64,000 nucleotides of DNA, from NCBI GenBank assembly GCA_004194705.1, contig SADC01000905.1:124001-188000 (forward strand), written 5' to 3'. Under the pieces are notes generated by a model. It did not search any database and was not told where the DNA came from. It worked only from the letters and a program-made list of their open reading frames with translations. The translations under genes were made by a program, and so were the position numbers. Positions 44,989-57,100 of the stretch are shown here, one piece after another. The stretch comes from Ditylenchus dipsaci. Lineage: Eukaryota; Nematoda; Chromadorea; Rhabditida; Anguinidae. Positions within the stretch are counted from its first letter, which is position 1. Each line of letters opens with the position of its first letter.

Positions 44989-46370
44989 GGTTATAGCAAT
45001 GGATTATATAGCAGTGAAATAACAAAGAAATATAATTTTTTTCTTGTTTTTCAATTTGTTGAAAATGTATTTTTGTGTCAAAAAGCAATAAAAAAACTAA
45101 CCATATATACAAAAAATTGACTTGAAGTTACTTGTATCATTTTCTTAAAAATATTAAATAAATTTCGAAGATTTTCAAAAAGTCAGTTAGTCATACAGAT
45201 GTGCATTGACTAAATTAAAAAGCCGTAATAAAGGGTACCTCCACCTTAATTAAAAACACAGTTGACTGTTAAATGTGAACTCAAGATGCGGAATTCATTT
45301 GAATTTGTTTATCCAAAACCAGAAAACAAAGCAGCAAAATACAAAAAATAGTGACAAGTAAAAAATTAAAGTGGAAAGCAGAATGCATAAATACCCATTT
45401 TAAGATCTGTTACGAGTGAAATTGTTTTCAAAAATTCTTTTTTTGCAAAGGTTTTTCTAATAATTGATCCTTATTAAAGCTGATTCATTTATGAAAGCAC
45501 AACGAAGTTGCAGAAGTTAGACTAATCATTTATTTGATTACTTTTCTTTTTACCCCACTCATTTTTGACGAAAAAGTGCAAAGCAATAACAAAAGCAACA
45601 ATTTTATCTGTTTACATACTAATTGTTTTTGGATTGCGGAGACTATCTTTTAAAAAGTATCACACTATTCGATTATAGAATCAGAGCCTTTCTGTATGCC
45701 TTTCTGTCTTCTCATCTGACTTGCAAAAAGTTTCTAAGTTCTCAAAAAGTTTCAGTGCAAACAGGATCGATAAAAATTTGTGTAAATTAGGTTTAAGTAT
45801 GACAATCCATCAACACAGGAATTTACCAACACAATTTCATTTTGTTGGTATTATGGTTTTTGCAGTCTTTCGGCTCGAAGTAAATATAGTTCTGGCTCTG
45901 GCCTTGGTTCTGATGAAAGAGTGACGTGTTGCTTCTTACGTGTTGCTTTAGGAATAAGGTGAAAAAATACACATATGCAAAGAAACTGGAACAGTTGATA
46001 CTAACGGAGGAAAATTATGTCGGACGTCTATTAGTTAGAAAAATTGGTAGATAGGAAGATTTAAGAAAATCAAGCATGCTGAATCGCGGGCTTGCCTAGC
46101 GAGAAGAAAATTTTAAGTCGAAACGTTATTTGAAATAATGCTGAAGGGTGTTTTTATTTTGGTTGTGACTTTCTATTGCGCTCCCTTTTCTTTGATTTTG
46201 TAAAGTGAATGCGGCGTAAAAATAACAGAGCTTTCTGAAATTGGGAAAGAATAATTCAAATTTTAGGACTGGTAAAGGAGTGGTGAAAATCTATAAAATA
46301 TGCCGAATTTAACCTCTTAATGAATATTTTTTTAACCGAAAAAGCATTTTTCTCAATTTTTCGGTTTTGT
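44989..46370. other. AT-rich sequence; one short coding-like patch
   Basis: Mostly unique AT-rich DNA. At about 45959-46052 a frame between an AG and a GTAGAT reads KKYTYAKKLEQLILTEENYV followed by GRLLVRKIG, more protein-like than its surroundings. No neighbouring exon was found to support a gene. Confidence 0.35.
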
Positions 46371-46373
46371 TAA

Positions 46374-46702
46374 AAAAAACCTTTGGCCGGACTATACAAT
46401 TACGCGTTGGCTCAAATCGACCTATAATGATGTTTTTTCAAGATTTCAGCATCTATAACGTGTAGAAAACATGTTTTCAGGACGCGGCCAACCATTTTTG
46501 TAAAAAAACTTTCTTGGCTGTTTGCCTTGGTCCCCCAAAGCAAAAAGTCAAATTTTTCTCAATTTTTTTACAAAAAATGGTCGGCCGCGCTATAAAAACA
46601 AATATTCTACACGTTTCAGATGCAAAAACGTTAAAAAACGTCATTTTGGATCGGTTTGAGCCAGTGCGTAATTGTATAGCTTATCCAAACCTTTTTTTGG
46701 CG
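46374..46702. mobile_element. Palindromic element with ACTATACAATTACGCG arms
   Basis: GGACTATACAATTACGCG ... CAAATCGACCTATAATGATG at the left pairs with CGTCATTTTGGATCGGTTTG ... GCGTAATTGTATAGCTTATC at the right. The inner arms carry CGGCCAACCATTTTTGTAAA and its complement around GCCTTGGTCCCCCAAAGC. Confidence 0.65.
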
Positions 46703-49378
46703 TAGAATAACATATCACATTTCGAACTAATACTGTAAAAAGGCCAAAATAAAAAGACGGTGGATTTTGCCACTCTGTCCTTACAAACGAACAATGATTT
46801 TAGAATTTTAGACTTTTTGCGACAACTGTTTCTTAAAACCGGCCTAAGATCAGATCAGAAGTGGATAATTAAAAACTCATAAGTTTAAAATCGAAATACA
46901 TAACATAAAAGTAGCAACGTAATTTTTTGAAAATTGCCTAAAAGCAAAGACAATTTTTTTGTTTAGATGCTATAACCCAGGGCTGAAAAAAGAAACAAGA
47001 AGAGAAGATACCTAAGGCCAGAGCGACAAAGATCACAGCGAAGACAGGGAAGAGAGCCATAATTTTTAACCGAGGGCTTTAAGATTCTATATTGAATCAG
47101 TGCACAAAATTAAAACGAAGGATATATAGTGTGTCAAGATTAATCATTAATGGTCCACTTCCTCCTAACTATTCACCTGCAATATATTCTCTACGCACTG
47201 CTAAGTGAAATAAAATATATAATACACATGAGTCCCATTTAATATGCTTTTAAGTGACGCACATTTAGATAAAGTTTGTATTGCAATACACACTTTAATG
47301 ATATTTTCACTAAATTAAGTATTTTATCAAAAAGGGCTTAAGTTAAGAACATGCACACAGTCAAGTTAAATGTAAACTCGCCAATCACGTTACACTCTTG
47401 GTTAGCTTTTTTCCGTCCCCAAGCTGATGTTTTAAGTTTGTATTTATCTTGATTCCTGCTGGATATTGTAATCAATTAAAAAAGGGCGCTGAAAATGTAG
47501 AAAAAAAACAAGGTTTGACAATCTGCCCGGCCTGCTATTCAGACTTTTCTTAAAATGTTCCCGTTCTGAAGTTAAATACTAGCTTTTTATGTGGAAGTAG
47601 ACGAACATAACTTTTAAAGGCAATTAAAGAAGTATGTTAATAATTATTCATTATTGCGACACAGCTCCTTCAGCAGCTAGAAGACACCCCACTAATAGCT
47701 TACTCAGACAATATGTAATTTATATTGTGAATGTTCAAAAATCAACCATTTGGTTTGTCTCTTTGTTTTTAACAAATTGACCTGTTGTATAAATTTTGAA
47801 TCAAATACCCTATTCTCGCTAATGCACGCACCGGTGCGTCAAATTTTCAACTCCGCTCAGAGACAATGCGTCTATTAGAAAGGTTGTTTCGAATAGAGAG
47901 GATGCGTTATTTTTTCGTGGACGCCAAAGACATACGATAATTTTTCTTTACAGGCTTGCAGCATCGTTTTGAGGGGGGGGGGTTGTGCTTCAATTAGAGA
48001 CGGGGGCGTCTATTAAAGAGAATACGCGAAATTTTAAAACCGATATAAAATACTTAAACCAGGGAGTTAAATGCACTATAGTCAAGCGGTTCATACCAGG
48101 GCACGAGCCCAAATTTTAAGGAAGGTTCCAGTCTGCAAGCTTTTTCCTCGATGACGGATGATTTGCTTTTTTCTGGTGATGAGAAAAAAAAGTGTCAAAA
48201 AAGTAGCATCGCAACAAAAAATTAGTTTGCAGTGTCTTGCTTTTGAAGTTTTAATTATTTCAGGTCAATGTGAGCAGGACCGGCCTGTTTTGAACCGGCC
48301 TGGCAAGCTTAGTTAGCCGGAAATTCAGACCGACACTGCCAGAAAAACTCGAGCTGACTGGCCAGCCGCTGGGTCGGCCCGTGTTCATGTCTCCTTCAAG
48401 TTTTTACCATTTGTTGTATAATTTAAACAAAGTTTTTATTAACTGGGACCTACCTCTAAAAACATCCAATAATGACTTTTGCAACAACAAAATATAAGTA
48501 ATTTTAAGCATCGATAAAAATAATGATGATAATGCGACAAAATATGCAACAATTATTTGCTGCTCTGGATTAGGATATTATTTAAAGAATAATAGTCAAC
48601 AAATTAAAACTAACAACTGACTCAAATCACTTTGCGGATTATATTATGCAGTGAAAAATTGTTCCTAAATTTTAAAATCTACCAGCCTACAAAGAAATTT
48701 TAGAAATACTAAAAGACGGCAGCCCTGGTGGCCGGGCCAAATTGCTTAACAATAAGAGGATTTAAAAGGTGGATAAAAAATAATTGACAAAACATTGTTT
48801 GCTTACATTTTCAAACAATGCTTTTTATTACTTTTTAGAATCAAGCAAACATATTTGGGCCAGGTATAGCATGCAACCGAAAAATCCACAGGGACACCAA
48901 GTCGATATCCCTGCTTAACACTACTTTTATAAGGCTCTTTTTTTAAATTGACGAAAAAAGCAACGTGTCAAACTTATAAAAATTTAATTTAGTTTTTAAA
49001 TCGTTTTTAAAATGTGTTGTAAAAATGTTTTTGAATAAAATTATTTTTGAATATTATCGGATGGATGGCTGATTTGGGATACTGATTTGTAGGGACTTGA
49101 CTGTAGAAACTTGACTTTCAAAACGACCTAAGCCTAAAACGTAATTTTAATTATTTTGAGTTGAAAACGTAATTAGTCTAGAGCGTAAAGTTAGAGAGAA
49201 CGTAAAAGTAAGAACTTGCTTAGATGTAGACACTCAAGTTTAAAAAAGGAATATGCTTATTAAAAAACACTAATACTATAAAATAATATTAGAGTAAGAG
49301 GGGGGAGTCATACAGTAGGCTATTTTTACATTTCGAAATTTTAAAGTATTTGTCAATGCTTGTTTTGCCTCTTTTCAG
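46703..49378. other. AT-rich sequence with one degenerate CCGTAT-like element
   Basis: At 47808-48030 ACCCTATTCTCGCTAATGCA at the left and TCTATTAAAGAGAATACGCG at the right resemble the CCGTAT family, with a run of G near 47975. Otherwise unique DNA with no exon I can support. Confidence 0.4.
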
Positions 49379-50662
49379 TATAGACAGAAACAGGTCAGGG
49401 CCCTAATCAGGGTCATGACCCGCCTGACTAATTTTTGGCTAAAAACCCTGACCCAAAATCCGCCCTGGTCGATTTCAAAAACTTGAACCCTATCCGGAAT
49501 TCGCCAAATCCTAAAGTCAAAATTTCAGAAGTGCTCCTTGAAATTACTACCAAAATATGTGTGTCTGATGAGTTTTTCAGTACTTACCGTATGACCACTT
49601 ACCGCATTACTGGTCCCCGCCTTTATTTGCACTGTAACGCGCTGATTTGCCCCTTTAATTAAATGAACGGTCGGTTTATTATTCAACTTCCCTCCCGGAG
49701 TCGGATTCCGAATATCTGTGAACGCCAATAGACTTATAAAAAATATACAATTTTTTGTATATAATGTCAAAAACACGATTTTCGCTCGGTCCCCCCTGTG
49801 GTTTTGGTCCTACCCATCCAGAGACTCTCCACTGACCAGGACCCAAACCATCGAGGGTACCAAACAAAAATCGTGTTTTTGACGTTACATCCCAAAAATT
49901 GTGTATTTTTTCTAAGTCGTTCACAGATTTTAGGAATTCGAGCTACAAAAAAAGTTATGACATTTCGAAGTGTTTCAAATTTCTTGGACGACCCTGTAAA
50001 TAAATTTTAGATGAGTGATATTTGGAAGATATGACCTTTCACGCGATGACTATCAACCACGCTCAATAATTTTTTGACAACCCTGAAACCATCGTTTTGA
50101 ATCCGAATCCATCGAAATCAGATCAAACTAAATTTTATGAGCTAAGACATTTACAAAATAGGTACGTGGTGCAAAATTTCTGACTTATCTACTCGAAATT
50201 GCTATATCTTTACTAATAAAATTTATTTTGATTTGATCTTTACGAAGTTTTACGGATTTACGAAGACATTTTAGTATTTAAGGAGACTTTCCGAGAACCT
50301 TTGCCTTCAAAAATTGACAATTTTTGATAAAAATTAAAAAAATATATTGAGAGTCGGTAATCGATATTTTACCTTTTCACGAAACTATCGACCGCAGAAG
50401 CAAAACATGATGAACCGTCAAGATGTCGAACGGCAGCACGAAAGCTCTTTTTACGTATGTGAACATCCACGAATTATTCGCCAACAAGACAAAGACTATT
50501 GAAGAAGAGCAGCAGTCGTAAAAGAACATTTTTGACTTTAACCCTGACATTTTGACCAGGGCCTATATTTTTTTTGGACAACTCTGAAACCCTGACCCGA
50601 ACTTTTTGGGCGATAAAACCCTGACCCGAAACCCGCCCTGAAGGCGTTTTTCTGTCTCTACT
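49379..50662. mobile_element. 1.3-kb element with TAGACAGAAA ends and GGGTCAGGG words
   Basis: TATAGACAGAAACAGGTCAG at the left and CGCCCTGAAGGCGTTTTTCT plus GTCTCTA at the right are inverted. Subterminal DNA repeats GGGTCA / TGACCC words (GACCCGCCTGAC; GACCCGAACTTT; GACCCGAAACCC). An internal hairpin at about 49765-49885 has ACACGATTTTCGCTCGGTCC and its near-complement. Open frames inside look incidental. Confidence 0.55.
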
Positions 50663-53600
50663 ATTCAACCGGGCTGAAACAGCATATACACACAGCACAG
50701 CTCCACAATGTAATTTCTTGAGCAAAGATTAATTTGGCCTTGTTCTGCATTTCCTTGTGTATGCATTGCAAACTGATCCATTCAATGATTGAAACCGCAG
50801 CATAACCTTTTTTCCTAACCGGCTCAGGAGACTTAAGTTTAGCACGGTAAGGAAAATGACAACTGTTTCAAGGTATTAGATACTAACCCGTTTCTGCTCG
50901 AATTAGTTTTCGGTCAAAATTAGATCTTTTTCGCATCAAAGTGGTCATTTAGTAGTAAAATAGTTGTTTTTAATCTTAAAATGCGGTCGAAAATTAATTA
51001 AATTCACATGTTAGAAAAAGGCTGTTATAAAAACCCTTGATTCTAAAATTTCCAATCTACCTATCTTCAACATTTTGACAAAAACATATATTTTGGCCCA
51101 TGAAATGATAGTTTCGAAATGAAAACTCAATCTTTTATGGAAAATAAAGGAAGGGTTAATCAATTTCGTACCAATTTAATAAGCGTCAGTAAAACGGGGT
51201 TTAGTTTTTTATTTTGTAAAATACTTCTTCCAAAAAACGAAATGAGAGATTTTATATTATGCAAGTGTGTTTTTTGAACATTAATGATGTCAAAATATTA
51301 AAGTATGCCTGTATAACAGATTATAATACCACAAAAATGACGTTTCGATTAAAAAAAATGCAAAAGTTTGACCAAACGTCACACTTCAATTTTTTTTTAA
51401 AGGTATATAACATATAGAACAGAGAAATTGGTAAAATAAATAGAAAAGGAAAGCATCTGTTCGTAGGTTAGTGCAACTATTTGTATATTTACTTTGATTG
51501 CTGTACGAATAATTTATAAGTTAGTACTAATATTAAGTTTATTTAATCTCAAGGATTACTCATCCAGATGTTTTTCGATTCTGTAGTTTACCCTAGCTAT
51601 ATTGTTGTTGAAAGTTCGATACTAGTTTCATAACACCACCACCCCACCCAAAATAATTTGGGGTTTTTTTTTATCTATTCTTTAGGTCCTTTCTCTTTTA
51701 GAAGAAAATTTCGACAGCTGAAAGAAAAAGTAAAAATGTCTTACTTCGACATTTGACTCGTTGTCTCGATTGGTGCAGAACCTTTCAGAAGCACTATTAC
51801 AATATTTAAACTATTGTGTAGGATGACACACACATATAAAGCTGATTTGTAAACCTCAACAACCAAAGAGTAAAAAAATAGAAATTATAAATACTTCTAT
51901 TAGAGGATGAATTTCTTAAAGCAGCACAGGTTTTGTAATTCAAAAAGTTAAAGTTCATTTGGGAAAGCTTAAACTTGATAGACTGAGACAGCTTAAAATC
52001 TGCCGGATGGCTAATGAACGCAAATGGCTAGAAATAAGCGTTAATGGCTGTATCTCAAATAGATTTTCTAAATTTCCCCCTTAATTTGTCACTTTTTTCT
52101 GAGCTTTTCCAAACTTTTGGTTGTTTTTGGAAAAACAGTAAGCACTCTACCATTTCCGTAATTTTCATTCCTCATCTTTATTTAGATTTTTGTGTGTTTG
52201 AATGAAAGAGAAGTGTTTTTTTTACCTGTCGTCACATTTTTACGAAAATTCGAGTTTTTTGCAGTTTTCCCGAGCTGCTTGTTGTTTTTTAAGTGTACAG
52301 TCATAGGGATATAAGTACACCTTTGGCTGGTTTCGAGGGGTGCTCTTATATCCATATCTGACTGTATGGAATGGAGATATTTGTTCGATCCCGCAAAACA
52401 ATTATTTGATTTAACAAAATAATCTCCCTCAACGTCAACAACGATTTGTCATCTTTCAGGTTTTTTTCAAATAACCATGCTTGTGGTCATTACTTTGTCA
52501 ACGAAAAACACAGAATGACTTTTAGCAAATTACCTTAATTGATAACGATCAGCAAGAACAATTTAATTTATATTTAGTTAAAGTGAGGTGTCCCTTCAAA
52601 ACAAAGTTAGTTATTTAACAGAAAGAAGTTGCATTGACTTTTCTGCATGCACTCAGTCAGTCATTCATAATTTCGATTCAAGTATCCTCTCTGCGAAGTG
52701 AAAGCTGAAAGAATGAGAAAAAAGTAGCTGATGTTGTGTGCTTCAACCTTGAATAAGCAGGAGTATTATACTTTCCATAATAGACAGGCAAGGGGATTTA
52801 TAATCCATAATTTTCCGCACATTCTTCTTTGCTATTAGGATAGCTCGGCAGAAACATTCAAAAGCTTAGAAAGAGAAACAAATTTTTGATTTTTTAGATG
52901 AGCCTAATTTTTCAATGGATTTTCATACTTTATATATAAAATTCATTTCACAAGTACTTCACTTTCTTATCTATGTTTAACAGTGGGCGGTGAAAAATCA
53001 CAAGCCGCAAGTTCAACTCGCAAAACTTTAAACTTTTGCCACTGAAATTGAAATCAGCGCTATTTTCCCTAGTTACTGTTGGCAGAAGACGCCAGCAGCA
53101 GGCTGTTCATTTAAACAAAGCGATTGTTTTTGACACTTCTTTTTCTCCAGTGTTCCAGTACTGATTGTGTGAGTGCAATAGCCAGTGGCTAACCAGTATT
53201 CTTCCTTGTCTTTCTAATCTCCGTTATATGGAAATGGGTGGGAGGTATTAATCTGACTAAAAACCGGCTGCAAATGAAGCAAGAGAACAAAATATTGAAG
53301 ATGAGTTTTTAACAGATTTTTATAATTTTGCACCATTTTACTTGCTTCTGCGAAAAAGCAGTCTTTATTGATTATTGTTTGGTCTTTCCACTGACCATCA
53401 TTAATTTGTTTAGAATACTTTGTTTTTCAAATTTTTGTGCAGAAGTACAAAAGGAGAAAAAATGCTTTTGTATTGCTTGAAGAAGAGCACATTTTTGCGA
53501 GGACTTATTATAATCCACTTTATCTATTTTATTCAGTAGTATAGAGAGAGAAAAACGTGAAAAATTATAAAGATACAATCTAGTTGTCCATCTTTTTTCA

Positions 53601-54020
53601 AAGCTTGATTATATTTACTATCTAAATAAATGCACCTAAAATGTATATTTTTAGTATAAATTACCGCAATAATTTTTTATATTTAGATAAAAAATTGAAA
53701 GCTTATTGATGGTTGAAAATTTCAGTTTTTTATGAGTATTAAATCGTAACTTTAGTGTATTCTCGGAAAAATTCTATTGAATTATTTCTTTTTATAGTGA
53801 ATATTGAATGATATTATGTTTCTCATACAAGCTGAGTCGTGAAAATTGCACCATTTGGAAAATTGCACCATTTGAAAAATTTTGACAATGGATTCCGTAG
53901 ACCTGTGAATTCTTAAAAAAAATTGAGACCTTAACCAAGAATTTGAATGAGTAACCACAAAACAGTCTATTTACCAGAGACAATATAACGACTCAACCAT
54001 TTGGATATGAAAATGCATAT
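50663..54020. other. AT-rich sequence, no gene seen
   Basis: Long unique stretch. The only structure I see is the 67-bp hairpin at 52298-52364 with TACAGTCATAGGGATATAAG and its near-complement. Frames at 53372-53578 and 53792-53983 (- strand) carry no recognisable motif. Confidence 0.4.
52298..52364. mobile_element. 67-bp pogo-like mini-hairpin
   Basis: TA, CAGTCATAGGGATATAAGTA at the left; CTTATATCCATATCTGACTG, TA at the right. A minimal member of the CAGTC-ended class. Confidence 0.6.
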
Positions 54021-54310
54021 ACAGCAGGGCTTCCAAACGTCTTTTATTTAAAGATTTGTCCTTTATTTGGGACCTCAAATCTTTATAATTTGTGAGATTT
54101 CACGCCAAAATATTTATTTTCGGTACTAAAAACCCAACAAGCACTAGATAAAATTAATTTTATATTCTCATTTTAGTGCTACGCTTTGTCCATTATCGTT
54201 TAAAAAGGCGTAAAAAGGCCAAAAGATCCGCACAATCAATTTACAAAAGACTAAAAGATAAGGACTTTAATGCCATAATTTGCAACACCTGTGGCACCTG
54301 TGATGTCATC

Positions 54311-54836
54311 AGTGTTTTCATAATTCACACTAACAGTGACACTGACATTGACACTGACATGTCAGTTTAGCGAACCTGACATTTTGTGTCTACAAAAGTC
54401 ATCGTAGACACCAAAAAAGTTGTCTTTTAGAAATTCTGTAAAGTGTGTTAGACAGCTGACGAATTTCTGATTGAGAAAAATGTTATCAGAGTTTTGACCT
54501 GTCTTTGAAAAAAAGTGTGAAGAAGTAAGTGTCAGTTTCATTTTTAATGTGAGTTTAGCAAAAAATGTCAGTGTCAATTTAGGCTCTTTTTTGCTAAACT
54601 GACATTAAAAATGAAACTGACACTTACTTTTTCACACTTTTTTTCAAAGACAGGTTAAAACTCTGATAACACCTTTCTCAATCAGAAATTCGTCAGCTGT
54701 CTAACGCACTTTACCGAAATTCGAAAAGACAACTTTTTTAATGTCTACGACCACTTTTAAAAAATGTCAGGTTCGCTAAACTGACATGTCAGTGTCAATG
54801 TCAGTGTCACTGTCAGTGTGAATTATGAAAACACTG
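54311..54836. mobile_element. 526-bp near-perfect palindrome with 8-9-bp target duplication (hAT-like)
   Basis: The left arm starts AGTGTTTTCATAATTCACAC and the right arm ends with its complement plus G. GATGTCATC occurs on both sides (54302-54310 and 54837-54845), giving an 8- or 9-bp duplication. CAGTG termini with 8-bp duplications are typical of hAT elements. The arms of about 260 bp carry GACACTGACATTGACACTG words near the ends and are nearly identical, so insertion looks recent. Confidence 0.85.
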
Positions 54837-55300
54837 GATGTCATCCTAAAAACAAAAAGCATGTTAAACTTGTAAAAAGTTAAAACCCTTTTGAATGCTG
54901 TATGAAATTAGAGCTTTTTATTTAAAAAAGTTTGAATTGCTGTAAAAAAATAAAAAAACATGTTATTAATAACTTACAGTAAAGTTAACTAGAATTGCCT
55001 ATAAGCTTAATATTTATCTATTCAGGGGCTTTCATCTTGGCTGGATGGTGTATTTTTTTTGTTAAAAACGATAGTTCACCGATCTAAAATTTGGCAAAAG
55101 GACATTTGTCTGTATTAACTGTGAGCGATCGTGTACTAATTTATGTTACTTTTCGTTTCGTGAAAAAATATGTTTGTGGAGTGTCGTTTTTCCCAAGTAT
55201 GCCCTGGGCCCTGTCTTGAATTAAGCAGCTTTAGCTAAAAATACAAAAAAGCTGAATATGAAGATTTTCGAATAGGTTATCGGCAAGAATAGAGTTTAAT

Positions 55301-55460
55301 TTAAAGGGGCATTCTCACCTGCTTAAATTTTTCCATGCCAATTAAAAATTTTTCCAAATGATTGGACTTCTGCACGGATTTTTCTTCTTTTCATCTAGAA
55401 TTTCATTTTAGGTGTAGTTTTGTTAGAAACCGAGTTGAACAATCCGTACAGAATACCGTA
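55301..55460. mobile_element. Partial TTAA-type element overlapping the end of a coding fragment
   Basis: TTAA (55301-55304) then AGGGGCATTCTCACCTGC, and the family's TTAGAAACCGAGTTGAACAA and ATCCGTACAGAA phrases. No right terminus was found. It overlaps the last codons of the - strand frame ending at 55403. Confidence 0.55.
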
Positions 55461-55713
55461 CAAATACAAACCTCTGGATTTTCTGACACTCTTTGCTTTG
55501 CCTGTTGTTCGACGACCTTCTTCTGTACACTGACCGGATCTGCTTTACATGTGTGACCCTCTCTCAGCTCCCTGTTGTATCGATTATCCTTCAATTGAAC
55601 TTGCATAAAACAACCACTCTCGGACTTGGCACAGTAATAGAGCTTATGGATGTGCTTGAGCCTGCCGCGTGCATCCTTCTCTTCCCTTGTTTTGCGCAAA
55701 TAGTACAGAGACC
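55403..55713 (-). CDS. FLYWCH-like zinc-finger exon (fragment)
   Basis: After an ATTTCAG acceptor (minus strand) the exon reads GSLYYLRKTREEKDARGRLK, then HKLYYCAKSESGCFMQVQLK and REGHTC. Leu-Tyr-Tyr, a Cys-x6-Cys pair and a His-x-Cys end fit the FLYWCH/WRKY-GCM1-type zinc-finger pattern found in DNA-binding proteins and in some MULE-derived genes. The C-terminal part runs into the TTAA-type repeat at 55301-55460, so the natural end is probably lost. The identification is by pattern only. Confidence 0.45.
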
Positions 55714-55814
55714 CTGAAATGAAATGTCATCCATGCCAGCCTAAGCAATAACAAGGCAAAAGGAAGGGACGAACCGTCGTATAAAAGCATAGCCTTTCCC
55801 CTGTTGCTTGGCAC

Positions 55815-56045
55815 CTATTGAAGATCTGAAGGCTGCTGCAATCGTATAAATCGATCATCTTCATCATCGGCATCGACGGACTGTATTGACTCTGAAGCTT
55901 GGCTTGAATTTTCCGGTTCCTGCCTTCTTGGATGCTGCTGTTGTCCCTCATCGGCGGACCCTTCCTCGTCTGACGCATCACTGAGTAAATTTCGTAGATC
56001 TTCCTCATCACTCATCAGCAGATCATCATTGAAGTTTACATTCAT
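55815..56045 (-). CDS. Acidic N-terminal exon upstream of the FLYWCH-like exon
   Basis: ATG 56045 begins MNVNFNDDLLMSDEEDLRNL and continues as a Ser/Asp/Glu-rich sequence (SDASDEEGSADEG; DADDEDDRFIRLQQ) ending at a TAG directly before GTGCCA. It is likely the first exon of the gene whose next exon is 55403-55713. The three frames across the putative donor do not join cleanly; one missing base near 55818 would fix this. A disordered acidic N-terminus is common in chromatin and transposon-derived proteins. Confidence 0.45.
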   Translation of the reverse strand: MNVNFNDDLLMSDEEDLRNLLSDASDEEGSADEGQQQHPRRQEPENSSQASESIQSVDADDEDDRFIRLQQPSDLQ

Positions 56046-56109
56046 CTATTAAATAGAAAAATTAAACACATGCGTGAAAAATCAAGCAAGCATCAAGCAA
56101 AGATGACGT

Positions 56110-56290
56110 TAATATCACTGTTACGAAAATATTTGTTACGAAACGAATCTGTTACGAAAAAAATTGTTACGAAATAAATCTGTTACGAAATCTTGCGTTA
56201 CGAAAAAAATGTTACGAAATGAAGCTGTTACGGAATGAAGTTGTTACGAAATGAAGCTGTTACGAAATGGCGCGTTACGAAATGAAGTAC
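56110..56290. repeat. GTTACGAAAT short tandem repeat
   Basis: GTTACGAAA(A/T) recurs about twelve times with spacers of 4-10 bases (AAGCT, AATCT, CTTGC). Non-coding. Confidence 0.75.
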
Positions 56291-56405
56291 AGCCCTAAAA
56301 ACCACTGAAGGTTGGTTTTTGAGGAGTTTACTAAAGGGGTTGTAAACTTTTTGCAAAAAAATTGATTGCGCTTATCATATTTGCTTAAGGCGAAAAATAC
56401 TTTTA

Positions 56406-56614
56406 ACCAGGGCTTCCAGATTTTTTTTTTTAAATAAGGACGTTCGCTCAAAATAAGGACATTTTAGGGTATTTTGGAAAAAAATATAGTGCCAGTGCTT
56501 ATTGCTTTTTTGATGGTAAAAATAAGATTTTGACTAAAAATTTCAAAAAACAATAAGATTTGGAATCCCAAAATAAGGACAAATCTTATAAATAAGGACG
56601 TCTGGCAACCCTGC
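56406..56614. repeat. CAGGGCT-ended repeat, best copy
   Basis: Starts CAGGGCTTCCAGATTTT and ends GGACGTCTGGCAACCCTG, an inverted pair. AATAAGGAC occurs several times inside. Related stretches lie at 5962, 16365 and, in reverse, 54025. Confidence 0.65.
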
Positions 56615-57100
56615 TTGATCTCTGATCTCACTGATCTCATCAGATTCGGATTTAGCAAGGAATTATTTAAAAAATTATCTAACTTTTACTAAATATTCTA
56701 TAAGAAATTAAATTGATATTTGTCGTAATCATCATGTGAATGTGTTTGTTTAATTGTTTATGTAAAAAAACTTCTTTTGGATACCTACGATGCTAAAAAA
56801 CAAATTAATTCAGTATTCTTAGTTCTATTGTCTTATATATCACTAATTCTATTTAAAACTAGCGAAAACAAACGCTGATGCTGTAATATTGAAAACTAAA
56901 CCTGTGGCTACATATTGGCAAAACCACGATGCCTCAGTACAATTATTCTGTAAGGATTGTAGCACATTGTAGCCATCATCATATTGACACTTATTGTTTG
57001 TTAAAACCTAATTCAGTTTTGTGGTTGTTAGTGTTGCTAAGTTGTTTTAGTGAGGTAAACTTTTACAAAAACTAAGCCTAAGCAACTGTATTTATAGTGC

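Noticed and set aside
56110..56290. CRISPR-like array from the GTTACGAAAT repeats
   Set aside because: Units are about 10 bases with spacers shorter than 12 in a eukaryotic context; it is a simple tandem repeat.
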